Of a stretch of 31,160 bases of DNA, positions 1 through 7,054 are shown piece after piece. The notes beneath the pieces were generated by a model. The model made no database searches. It saw only the letters and a list, made by a program, of their open reading frames with translations, and was not told the origin of the DNA. Source of the DNA: an uncultured Eubacterium sp. (GTDB lineage Bacteria > Bacillota > Clostridia > Oscillospirales > Acutalibacteraceae); NCBI GenBank assembly GCA_900542875.1, contig UQPH01000019.1, positions 1 to 31,160 on the forward strand, written 5' to 3'. The translations under genes and the position numbers were made by a program. The stretch's first letter is position 1, and every line of letters begins with the position of its first letter.

Positions 1-3
1 TTT

Positions 4-684
4 ATGAAAATTCTCGAAGTAAAAAATTTATGCAAAACATACGGTAAAGGTGAAACCGAAGTTAAAGCCTTAAACAATGTTTCTTTTTCTGTTGACAAGG
101 GCGAGTTTGTAGCAATTATCGGTCCGTCAGGCTCTGGTAAATCTACTCTGCTACACATTCTCGGCGGCGTTGATGTTCCCACAAGCGGAAGCGTAATTAT
201 AAACGGCGAAGATATTTCAAAACTTAACGAAACAGCGTTGGCTATCTTCAGACGCAGACAAATAGGCTTGATTTATCAGTTTTATAATCTTATTCCGATT
301 CTTACCGTTGAGGAAAATTTAACCCTGCCGCTTAGGTTGGACGGCAGAAAGCCCGATGAGAGACAAACAGAATATCTCGTTAAAACTCTCGGCTTAGAAA
401 ACAGACTCGACCATTTACCAAATCAACTCTCAGGCGGTCAACAACAGAGGGTTTCAATAGGCAGAGCACTTATTAATAACCCGGCTCTTATGCTTGCCGA
501 TGAGCCGACAGGAAATCTTGACAGTGAAAACAGTAAGGAAATTGTGTCGCTGCTCAGAAAGTTTAATAAAGAACAAAATCAAACGGTAATCATTATTACT
601 CACGATGAGAGAATTGCGCTTGCCGCAGACAGAATTATCGAAATTGAGGACGGTAAGATTAAGAGGGACGAGGTGAGAGCGTGA
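4..684 (+). CDS. ABC transporter ATP-binding protein (MacB/LolD/BceA-type)
   Basis: This is the cytoplasmic ATPase of an ABC exporter of the FtsX/MacB permease class; it hydrolyses ATP to drive the permease encoded next. The 226-residue protein has Walker A GPSGSGKST at residues 40-48, a Q-loop in LIYQFYNL near 89-96, the signature LSGGQ at 142-146, Walker B ending in D166-E167, and an H-loop in IITHD near residue 200. The length is typical for this class. The start ATG lies three bases inside the window, so its ribosome binding site and any upstream regulator are not visible. The stop overlaps the permease start, which implies translational coupling. The substrate cannot be told from sequence; antimicrobial peptides, lipids and macrolides are all known for relatives. 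Confidence 0.93.
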   Translation: MKILEVKNLCKTYGKGETEVKALNNVSFSVDKGEFVAIIGPSGSGKSTLLHILGGVDVPTSGSVIINGEDISKLNETALAIFRRRQIGLIYQFYNLIPILTVEENLTLPLRLDGRKPDERQTEYLVKTLGLENRLDHLPNQLSGGQQQRVSIGRALINNPALMLADEPTGNLDSENSKEIVSLLRKFNKEQNQTVIIITHDERIALAADRIIEIEDGKIKRDEVRA

Positions 685-3236
685 ACATCGTAAATAAACT
701 CACTTTAAGCCACCTTAAAACAAATAAATCCCGTTCGGTAGTAACTGTTCTTGGTATCACCGTTTCGGTTGCTATGATTACGGCGGTTTTCGTTGCCATT
801 GCTTCTTTTGTGAATTTGTTTGGTACAATTTCAAGATTGGCAGACGGTGATTGTCATTTTCAGGTGTTTGGGCTTAATCAGGCTCAGGTTCAGTCGTTGG
901 AAAAAGATGACAGAATAGATGCTGTCGGTATGAGTGACGAGTATTATTTGAATTACTCTGTCCCCGGTCAAAACGAAAGATATACAAACGGTACGATTAC
1001 TGCTCATAATGAAGATGATATTAAACTCAGAGTCCAGTCAACATATGAGGGCGTTCTTCCGAAAAACGAGAACGAAATTGCCGTTGAGAGAAAGTTCATT
1101 GAAAAAAACGGTCTTGATTGGAAAGTAGGGGATACCGTTAAAATTCCTTACGGAACAAGATATGCAAATGTTGACGGTGAGATGGTAGATGTCAGCGGTA
1201 CTCCGACGGGCAAAGAAACCTTTGAACAACTTGGAACAAAAGAGTTTAAGGTTACTGCTATTCTTAACGAAAATAATCCTATAAGTTCAAATATTATTAC
1301 CGTCAAAAATGATATTGATGTTGACAGAAGCAACGGTGTCTATCTGAGATTAAAGAATCCCAATTACAATTCGATTAATGAATTTAAGGACATACTTTCG
1401 GATAACGGTCTCAATTTCAAGGAAGTAGGCTATAAAACCAATTCGGATTTATTGGCGACATATTTTGCTTATGAAAAAGGCGGTTTTGTTGAACAAATGT
1501 TGCCGTTGATTGTCATAATTTTACTTATTATAATCGCTGCTTCGGTTGTTCTTATCTATAATGCATTTGCTATGTCGCTTAACGAAAAAATCAGATATTT
1601 GGGTATGCTTTCTTCTGTCGGCGCAACAAAACAGCAAAAGCGTAACTCAATATTCTTTGAGGGATTTATTTTAGGTTTGCTCGGCATTCCTCTCGGAATA
1701 TTATCAGGTGTCGGCGGAATAGGTATTACCTTAAAACTGTTGGGCGACAAAATTATTTCAACCAGTATGCTCAATTACGGCGATAAGGATACCTTGCATA
1801 TGGATGTTGTTATGCCGTGGTGGATGGTAATTGCAATCGTTTTCATAAGTTCGATAACCATTATCGTTTCTTGTGCTGTTCCTGCCGTTAAGGCATCAAA
1901 AATAACCCCTATTGACGCTATTCGTCAGTCAAATGAAATTAAAGTTAAGGCAAAAAGACTCAGAAGTCCTAAAATAATCAGAAAAATCTTTGGCTACGAG
2001 GGCGAACTTGCTTATAAAAATCTGAAGCGTAACGGAAGAAAAGCCAGAGTTATTACCGCATCAATCGCATTGTCGGTTATTCTGTTTTTAAGTTCAAGCT
2101 ATTTCTGCAGTCTGTTTGTTCAGTCCGCTAATATAGAAAGGGCTTATCCGTATCAGATTTCCGTTTTTACTGAATTTAATTCCAGAGACAGCGTTCTTGA
2201 AAAAATTAAAGAAAATACCGATGTTGATGATGTGTATTCGACTTCAAATGAGTATCATCAAATTGAAAAGCTCGGTACAGATACAGATTTTGAAGAGATT
2301 AGAAACGAGGAGTTTTTAACTTCTTCATATAAGGATTTGTTTTCTAAAATGACTCCTACAGTGATTTATTATATTGATGACGAGCTGTTCAATGAGCTTT
2401 GCACAGCTAACGGTATTGATTATAAAGATTATTATACCGATGATATTAAGGCTGTTCTTATGAATGACCTGTCTCGCTCAAATTCGTATAATCCCGTGTT
2501 TAACGATAAAATAATCGGCACAAAGATAAAAAGCAGTTACGATCGTGATGTAACGATTGCAGGAATGGTAAAATACGATAAGAATCTTAGTTCTTGTAAT
2601 TGTATAAGTAACGGCTATTTGGGTATGTTTGCTCCGTTTTCTTCTCTTGAAAAAATGATGTCCGATGTAGATGATGAATTAGTTGCGTCAAAGAGAGTAA
2701 GTTATGGTATCGAAACAGATAATCACGAAAAGGTTTATGAAGATTTGTCATCGGAATTTGATGACGCAAAATATTCAAATACTATGGTAAGTGATATTCA
2801 GGAAACATTCCAGACTATGGATACCGTTGTTCTTGTTGTTCGGGTCTTCATTTACGGCTTTATCAGTTTGATTTCTTTGATTACCGTATTTAATATCATT
2901 AATACTATATCTACGGGCATTGTTTCTAGAAGAAAAGAATTTGCAATGCTTCAAAGTGTGGGTATCACTCCTAAGGGATTTAATAAAATGCTTACGCTTG
3001 AATCCGCCTTTTATGGATTAAAGGCATTGCTCTTCTCACTTCCGTTAAGTGCTCTTATAAGTTATGGTATGAATGCAGCGGTCGGTGAAGCAAGTATTCC
3101 GTTTTTGTTCGATTATAAGATGTACTTGGCTGTTATTGCTGTTGTTATGATTGTAATAGGTATGACAATGCTTTATTCAATCAAAAAGGTTCAAAAACAA
3201 AATATTATAGAAACACTAAAAGACGACATTGTCTGA
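681..3236 (+). CDS. FtsX-family ABC transporter permease
   Basis: This is the membrane partner of the preceding ATPase, 851 residues long. It has two FtsX-like halves. The first has a membrane segment near residues 20-45, a large extracytoplasmic domain to about 270, and three segments between about 272 and 405. The second has a segment near 455-480, a second external domain, and three segments after about 720. The motif LSSVGATKQQKR around residue 310 and LQSVGITPKGFNK near 770 are the paired cytoplasmic loops usual in this family. The start is a GTG overlapping the ATPase stop (GTGA), with AGGTGA at 671-676 as ribosome binding site. A terminator follows directly. It could export peptides or lipids or give antibiotic resistance; no specific substrate is supported. 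Confidence 0.9.
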   Translation: MNIVNKLTLSHLKTNKSRSVVTVLGITVSVAMITAVFVAIASFVNLFGTISRLADGDCHFQVFGLNQAQVQSLEKDDRIDAVGMSDEYYLNYSVPGQNERYTNGTITAHNEDDIKLRVQSTYEGVLPKNENEIAVERKFIEKNGLDWKVGDTVKIPYGTRYANVDGEMVDVSGTPTGKETFEQLGTKEFKVTAILNENNPISSNIITVKNDIDVDRSNGVYLRLKNPNYNSINEFKDILSDNGLNFKEVGYKTNSDLLATYFAYEKGGFVEQMLPLIVIILLIIIAASVVLIYNAFAMSLNEKIRYLGMLSSVGATKQQKRNSIFFEGFILGLLGIPLGILSGVGGIGITLKLLGDKIISTSMLNYGDKDTLHMDVVMPWWMVIAIVFISSITIIVSCAVPAVKASKITPIDAIRQSNEIKVKAKRLRSPKIIRKIFGYEGELAYKNLKRNGRKARVITASIALSVILFLSSSYFCSLFVQSANIERAYPYQISVFTEFNSRDSVLEKIKENTDVDDVYSTSNEYHQIEKLGTDTDFEEIRNEEFLTSSYKDLFSKMTPTVIYYIDDELFNELCTANGIDYKDYYTDDIKAVLMNDLSRSNSYNPVFNDKIIGTKIKSSYDRDVTIAGMVKYDKNLSSCNCISNGYLGMFAPFSSLEKMMSDVDDELVASKRVSYGIETDNHEKVYEDLSSEFDDAKYSNTMVSDIQETFQTMDTVVLVVRVFIYGFISLISLITVFNIINTISTGIVSRRKEFAMLQSVGITPKGFNKMLTLESAFYGLKALLFSLPLSALISYGMNAAVGEASIPFLFDYKMYLAVIAVVMIVIGMTMLYSIKKVQKQNIIETLKDDIV

Positions 3237-3240
3237 TATT

Positions 3241-3275
3241 AAATGTCTGCTTCTTTCGGAGCAGGCATTTTTTTA
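3241..3275 (+). terminator. Rho-independent terminator after the ABC exporter operon
   Basis: An 11-bp stem (AAATGTCTGCT pairing with AGCAGGCATTT, one G-U pair) has an 8-base loop and runs into a T tract. It starts four bases after the permease stop codon. Confidence 0.85.
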
Positions 3276-3283
3276 ATTTTTTA

Positions 3284-3312
3284 TTGACAAAGCTAATTCC
3301 TAGTAGTATAGT
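3284..3312 (+). promoter_or_regulatory. Sigma-A-type promoter of the copper ATPase gene
   Basis: TTGACA at 3284-3289 and TATAGT at 3307-3312 are separated by 17 bases. This is the only good promoter between the upstream terminator and the ATPase start at 3374. Confidence 0.75.
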
Positions 3313-3318
3313 AGGAAT
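3296..3318 (+). promoter_or_regulatory. Inverted repeat over the -10 box, candidate operator
   Basis: ATTCCTA and TAGGAAT form 7-bp perfect arms with a 9-base spacer. The repeat covers the -10 box, so a bound protein would block RNA polymerase. The sequence from 3299 onward resembles the promoter region of the rrf2 gene at 12857 (18 of 24 bases identical). It does not match the CopY box I know (TACAnnTGTA). The binding protein is unknown. Confidence 0.5.
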
Positions 3319-3323
3319 ATAAA

Positions 3324-3339
3324 TTGGTAAATTTACAAA
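3324..3339 (+). promoter_or_regulatory. Second palindrome in the copA leader
   Basis: TTGGTAAATTTACAAA contains the perfect palindrome GTAAATTTAC with further partly symmetrical flanks. It lies downstream of the -10 box, near the expected transcription start. It could be a second operator, but AT-rich palindromes of this size also occur by chance. Confidence 0.3.
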
Positions 3340-3373
3340 TACTAATCACAAAATCTATTAACAGAGAGGCAAT

Positions 3374-5899
3374 ATGAAACAGTTTAATGTTACCGGAATG
3401 TCGTGTGCCGCTTGCAGTGCCCGAGTGGAAAAAGCGGTTAAATCCGTTGACGGTGTAAGCGATTGTTCTGTAAATTTGCTTACGGAAAGTATGTCGGTTG
3501 ACGGAAATGCAAGCAGCGAAGAAATTATTTCTGCCGTTGTAAATGCCGGTTACGGTGCAACAGAAAAGAACGCAAAGTCTAAAAAGAACTCTGCTAAGCC
3601 CGAAAAAAAGGAAAATGAAACAAAGAAAATGCTTAAAAGATTTTTATCTTCGCTTTTCTTTCTTCTGATATTAATGTATATATCTATGGGCCATGCAATG
3701 TGGGGTTGGCCGCTTCCGTCATTTTTGCAAGGTAATCCTATCGGTATAGGTTTAATTGAGATGCTTCTTGCTATAATCATTATGATTATAAATAAGAAAT
3801 TCTTTGTAAGCGGTTTTAAGGGACTTGTTCACAGAGCACCAAATATGGACACTCTTGTTGCGCTGGGCAGCGGTGCATCGTTTATATACAGTACCTTTGC
3901 GCTTTTTGCAATGACAGTAAAGGCTTCATCGGGCGATGCAGACGCTTTAATGACTTATATGCATGATTTGTATTTTGAGTCTGCCGCTATGATTTTGACT
4001 TTGATAACGCTCGGTAAAACTCTCGAATCTTATTCAAAAGGCAGAACAACGAACGCATTAAAACAACTTGCTTCTCTTGCTCCAAAGACGGCGAATGTCA
4101 TACGAAACGGAAAAGAAGTTTCACTCGGTATAGATGATGTTGAACTTGGGGATATATTTGTTGTTCGACCGGGGGAGAGCGTAGCCGTTGACGGAGTTAT
4201 TGTTGAGGGCTTTGGAACAGTGGATGAATCGGCATTAACGGGCGAGAGTATACCGGTAGATAAAACGGTAGGCGATAAGGTGTCATCGGCTACAATCAAT
4301 CAATCGGGATTTATTAAATGTAAGGCTACGGCAGTAGGCGAGGATACAACCATTTCAAAAATTATTCAAATGGTTGCCGACGCTTCTGCAACAAAAGCAC
4401 CTATCGCAAAAATTGCGGATAAGGTGTCCGCCGTGTTTGTTCCCGCCGTTCTCGTTATTTCGCTTATAACATTTATCGTATGGCTTTTTGTTCAGCATTC
4501 GTTTAGCTATACTTTAAGCAGAGCCGTCAGCGTTCTTGTTATCAGTTGTCCTTGTGCGCTGGGTCTTGCTACTCCGGTTGCTATTATGGTAGGTAACGGA
4601 ATCGGCGCAAAGAACAATATTTTATTTAAGACTGCCGTTTCGCTTGAGCAGACCGGTAAAACCGATATAGTTGTTTTTGATAAAACGGGAACACTCACTC
4701 AGGGCAAACCCGGAGTTACCGATGTAATTGAATTTGATAAACAACTTATACAGATCGCATATTCGCTTGAAAATCAAAGCGAGCACCCTCTTGCAAAGGC
4801 TGTATGCGAATATGGCGAGGAAAAGGGAACAGAACTTCTTAGATGCACCGAATTCAATTCGGTTACCGGAAGCGGTCTAACCGCCGTAATAAACGGTGAA
4901 AACATTTACGCAGGTAACGAAAGATTTGTTTCATCGTACGCAGAGATAACCGATGAGGTAAAAAAACAAATCGCAGAATTTGCAGATAATGGTAAGACTC
5001 CGATGCTGTTTGCAAGAAACGGCAGATTGCTCGGTATTATTGCCGTTGCTGATAAAATTAAGAATGACAGCATTGAGGCTGTAAAAGAACTAAAAAAAAT
5101 GGGCGTCGGCGTTGTTATGCTTACCGGCGATAATAAAAGGACGGCGAATGCAATAGGAAGTGCAATAGGCGTTGATAAAGTCATTTCCGATGTGCTTCCC
5201 GGAGATAAAGCTAATGTTATTAAATCGCTTAAAAAATACGGCAATGTTGCGATGGTGGGCGATGGCATCAATGATGCACCGGCTTTAACCGAGGCACATA
5301 TAGGTTTTGCCATAGCAGACGGTACGGATATAGCTGTCGAATCGGCTGATGTTGTTTTGATGAACAGCAGACCGTCGGATGTTTGTGCCGCAATAAGACT
5401 AAGCAGAAGAACACTTGTTAATATTAAAGAAAACCTGTTTTGGGCATTTATCTATAATGTTATCGGTATTCCGCTTGCAGCAGGCGTTTGGATTCCGCTT
5501 ACCGGCTGGACGCTTAATCCTATGTTCGGCGCTGCGGCAATGAGTCTTTCAAGTTTTTGCGTAGTAACCAATGCGCTCAGACTTAATCTTATAAATATCC
5601 GAAATCCTAAATCGGATAAAAAACATCATAAAAACAATATTAATTTTGATGATATGAAAATTGATTTTGATAATAATATAAAGGAGGTTGATATTATGAC
5701 TAAGGAGATTAAAATTGAGGGTATGATGTGCGGACATTGTGAGGCAACCGTTAAAAAGGTGCTTGAAGCAATTGACGGTGTTGAATCCGCAACTGCAAGC
5801 CACGAAGAAAATAAGGCGACAGTAACTCTTTCAAAGGATGTTCCTGACGCAGTACTCGATAAGGCTGTAATTGACGCAGGTTATACCGTAGTAAAGTAA
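3374..5899 (+). CDS. copA: Copper-exporting P1B-type ATPase with N- and C-terminal HMA domains
   Basis: This membrane ATPase probably exports Cu(I) from the cytoplasm. An N-terminal heavy-metal-associated domain has GMSCAAC (C11, C14). The core has TGES at 289-292, the membrane metal-site motif CPC at 392-394, phosphorylation site DKTGTLT with D436, the nucleotide-binding EHP near 470-472, and GDGINDAP at 629-636. The YN in the segment after the hinge and the MSLSS in the last membrane segment are marks of the Cu(I) subgroup. After a hydrophilic linker rich in Lys, Asn and Asp, a second HMA domain (GMMCGHC, C786 and C789) ends the 841-residue protein. GAGAGG at 3363-3368 serves the ATG at 3374. 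The linker contains a perfect ribosome binding site and an in-frame ATG at 5696, annotated separately. The metal is inferred from motifs. Confidence 0.95.
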   Translation: MKQFNVTGMSCAACSARVEKAVKSVDGVSDCSVNLLTESMSVDGNASSEEIISAVVNAGYGATEKNAKSKKNSAKPEKKENETKKMLKRFLSSLFFLLILMYISMGHAMWGWPLPSFLQGNPIGIGLIEMLLAIIIMIINKKFFVSGFKGLVHRAPNMDTLVALGSGASFIYSTFALFAMTVKASSGDADALMTYMHDLYFESAAMILTLITLGKTLESYSKGRTTNALKQLASLAPKTANVIRNGKEVSLGIDDVELGDIFVVRPGESVAVDGVIVEGFGTVDESALTGESIPVDKTVGDKVSSATINQSGFIKCKATAVGEDTTISKIIQMVADASATKAPIAKIADKVSAVFVPAVLVISLITFIVWLFVQHSFSYTLSRAVSVLVISCPCALGLATPVAIMVGNGIGAKNNILFKTAVSLEQTGKTDIVVFDKTGTLTQGKPGVTDVIEFDKQLIQIAYSLENQSEHPLAKAVCEYGEEKGTELLRCTEFNSVTGSGLTAVINGENIYAGNERFVSSYAEITDEVKKQIAEFADNGKTPMLFARNGRLLGIIAVADKIKNDSIEAVKELKKMGVGVVMLTGDNKRTANAIGSAIGVDKVISDVLPGDKANVIKSLKKYGNVAMVGDGINDAPALTEAHIGFAIADGTDIAVESADVVLMNSRPSDVCAAIRLSRRTLVNIKENLFWAFIYNVIGIPLAAGVWIPLTGWTLNPMFGAAAMSLSSFCVVTNALRLNLINIRNPKSDKKHHKNNINFDDMKIDFDNNIKEVDIMTKEIKIEGMMCGHCEATVKKVLEAIDGVESATASHEENKATVTLSKDVPDAVLDKAVIDAGYTVVK
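5682..5687 (+). promoter_or_regulatory. Internal Shine-Dalgarno AGGAGG inside copA
   Basis: AGGAGG lies 8 bases before the in-frame ATG at 5696, within the linker region of copA. Strength and spacing match the best ribosome binding sites in this window, such as those of mcsA and clpC. This is the main evidence for separate translation of the C-terminal domain. Confidence 0.7.
5696..5899 (+). CDS. copZ: Nested in-frame CopZ-like copper chaperone (C-terminal HMA of CopA)
   Basis: This is a predicted second product of the copA frame: 67 residues from MTKEIKIEG to the shared stop. It is a complete HMA domain with the metal-binding GMMCGHC (C12 and C15 of the short form), close in size to free CopZ chaperones, which carry Cu(I) to CopA. 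The ATG at 5696 is codon 775 of copA and sits 8 bases after AGGAGG. The preceding linker (about residues 745-774) has low complexity and looks like a former intergenic region that has been read through. Either copA and copZ fused by loss of a stop while the copZ start stayed active, or the fusion is the only product and the site is a relic. Expression of the short form is inference; the site and frame are seen directly. Confidence 0.6.
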   Translation: MTKEIKIEGMMCGHCEATVKKVLEAIDGVESATASHEENKATVTLSKDVPDAVLDKAVIDAGYTVVK

Positions 5900-5906
5900 A
5901 GTTTTC

Positions 5907-5946
5907 AAAAGCTCGAATGATTAATTTCATTCGGGCTTTTTTATTT
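5907..5946 (+). terminator. Terminator between copA and the convergent glycosyltransferase gene
   Basis: A 14-bp stem (AAAAGCTCGAATGA with TCATTCGGGCTTTT, one G-U pair) has a 6-base loop and is followed by T-rich sequence. It overlaps the stop codon of the minus-strand gene and may work in both directions, more weakly on the minus strand. Confidence 0.8.
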
Positions 5947-7011
5947 TTTATTAATAAGTTTAATGTTGTTTATTATTCTTTCGTTTTCTTTATCAATACT
6001 GTAAGCGAGATAAGCATATTTTTTTGCAAGATTATATTGTTCCGTGTTGTAATACGCAACACTCAGTAAATCATAAGGCGTTGAATCCCAACAGTAGTAC
6101 TCGTTAATATAACTTTTTGGTTTTGATTTTATTTTCAACGCTTCATTTACACAAAATATACATAACTCATAGTTTTTTATCTCGCTTGCAAACAGTGCAG
6201 TTTCTATATACGGTTCACGAAGGTACGGTGCTTCTGCTATTGAACGCAGATACCATTTATATGCCTGCAAATTATTGCCTTGGTTTTGATAGCATCTTGC
6301 AATATATCTCATCGAGGCACAACGCTCGTCCTTCCACACCGCACGCTCTAATTTAAGATGCTGTTTCAACGTCTTTATAGCTTTACCGTATTCATTTTTA
6401 TACATATATTCCCGACCGAGGTAGTGCATATTTCTATCGTCCTCGGGGTCTTCTTTTACAGATAATTCTAGAAGAGGAAGATACTGCGCTCTTGATTTTT
6501 TCTTGTCAGGATAGTGGCTTAGCGTGATTGAGTCGATTATAACCGTACTGTCTCTTTTTTCTCCGTTATATTGTAAAACTTCGTGCACGGGGTGCACCCA
6601 CTTAAAGCCGTGCCTGAGATGGATTTTTTCTATATTAAATGTTGTTCTCGCTTTTCCTTTTTCGTCAAAATCCCATATATAATTGTATGATGCTCTTGTT
6701 GCATCGCTGTTCCAATGTTTTTCAAGTTCCTGTCTCCAACCTTTTGAAAACACCTCGTCTAAATCAGTGCAAACGCAAATGTCAACATCTTCGTCAACAA
6801 ATTCAAGCGACTCGTTTCTTGCTCTGTCAAAACGCCACGGTTCAATGTTTATTCTTTTTACCTTTGCTCCCAGACGTTCTAATTTTTCTGCCGTATTGTC
6901 CTTAGAACCCGTGTCGCATACAAATATTTCGTCTGCTTCTTTCATTGAGTTATACCATCTCTCAACAAATTTTTCTTCGTTTTTTGCTATTGCATATACC
7001 GCTATTTTCAC
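5941..7011 (-). CDS. Family 2 glycosyltransferase with C-terminal TPR-like repeats
   Basis: This cytoplasmic GT-A-fold glycosyltransferase would transfer a sugar from a nucleotide-sugar donor. The N-terminus has the GT2 strand and loop AIAKNEEKFVERW (about 7-19), DTGSKDNT at 33-40, and the metal/donor-binding TDLDE with D83 and D85. From about residue 180 the protein is helical and TPR-like, with repeated stretches such as MHYLGREYMYKNEYGKAIK and ARCYQNQGNNLQAYKWY. The start is GTG at 7011, preceded by AAAGGTGAT at about the right distance; the nearby ATG triplets are out of frame. It lies 43 bases downstream of the collagen-like gene, so the two are probably co-transcribed. Relatives beside collagen-like genes suggest it glycosylates the Thr-rich Gly-X-Thr repeats; that link is inference. 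Confidence 0.85.
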   Translation of the reverse strand: MKIAVYAIAKNEEKFVERWYNSMKEADEIFVCDTGSKDNTAEKLERLGAKVKRINIEPWRFDRARNESLEFVDEDVDICVCTDLDEVFSKGWRQELEKHWNSDATRASYNYIWDFDEKGKARTTFNIEKIHLRHGFKWVHPVHEVLQYNGEKRDSTVIIDSITLSHYPDKKKSRAQYLPLLELSVKEDPEDDRNMHYLGREYMYKNEYGKAIKTLKQHLKLERAVWKDERCASMRYIARCYQNQGNNLQAYKWYLRSIAEAPYLREPYIETALFASEIKNYELCIFCVNEALKIKSKPKSYINEYYCWDSTPYDLLSVAYYNTEQYNLAKKYAYLAYSIDKENERIINNIKLINKK

Positions 7012-7034
7012 ATAATCATCACCTTTCTATGTAT

Positions 7035-7049
7035 GCCGGCAGTGCCGGC
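7035..7049 (-). other. GC-rich hairpin between the collagen-like and glycosyltransferase genes
   Basis: GCCGGC AGT GCCGGC forms a compact stem of six G-C pairs with a 3-base loop. On the minus strand no T tract follows, so it is not a classic terminator for the collagen-like mRNA. It could lower readthrough, or protect the upstream message so that more structural protein is made than enzyme. Confidence 0.45.
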
Positions 7050-7054
7050 TTTAA

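Noticed and set aside
3296..3339. CopY or CsoR operator at the copA promoter
   Set aside because: The known CopY box TACAnnTGTA and the GC-rich CsoR site are not present, and no copY or csoR gene is in the window.
4906..5313. 135-codon minus-strand open frame inside copA
   Set aside because: The copA frame carries essential ATPase motifs across the same bases, and the antisense frame has no ribosome binding site or recognisable domain.
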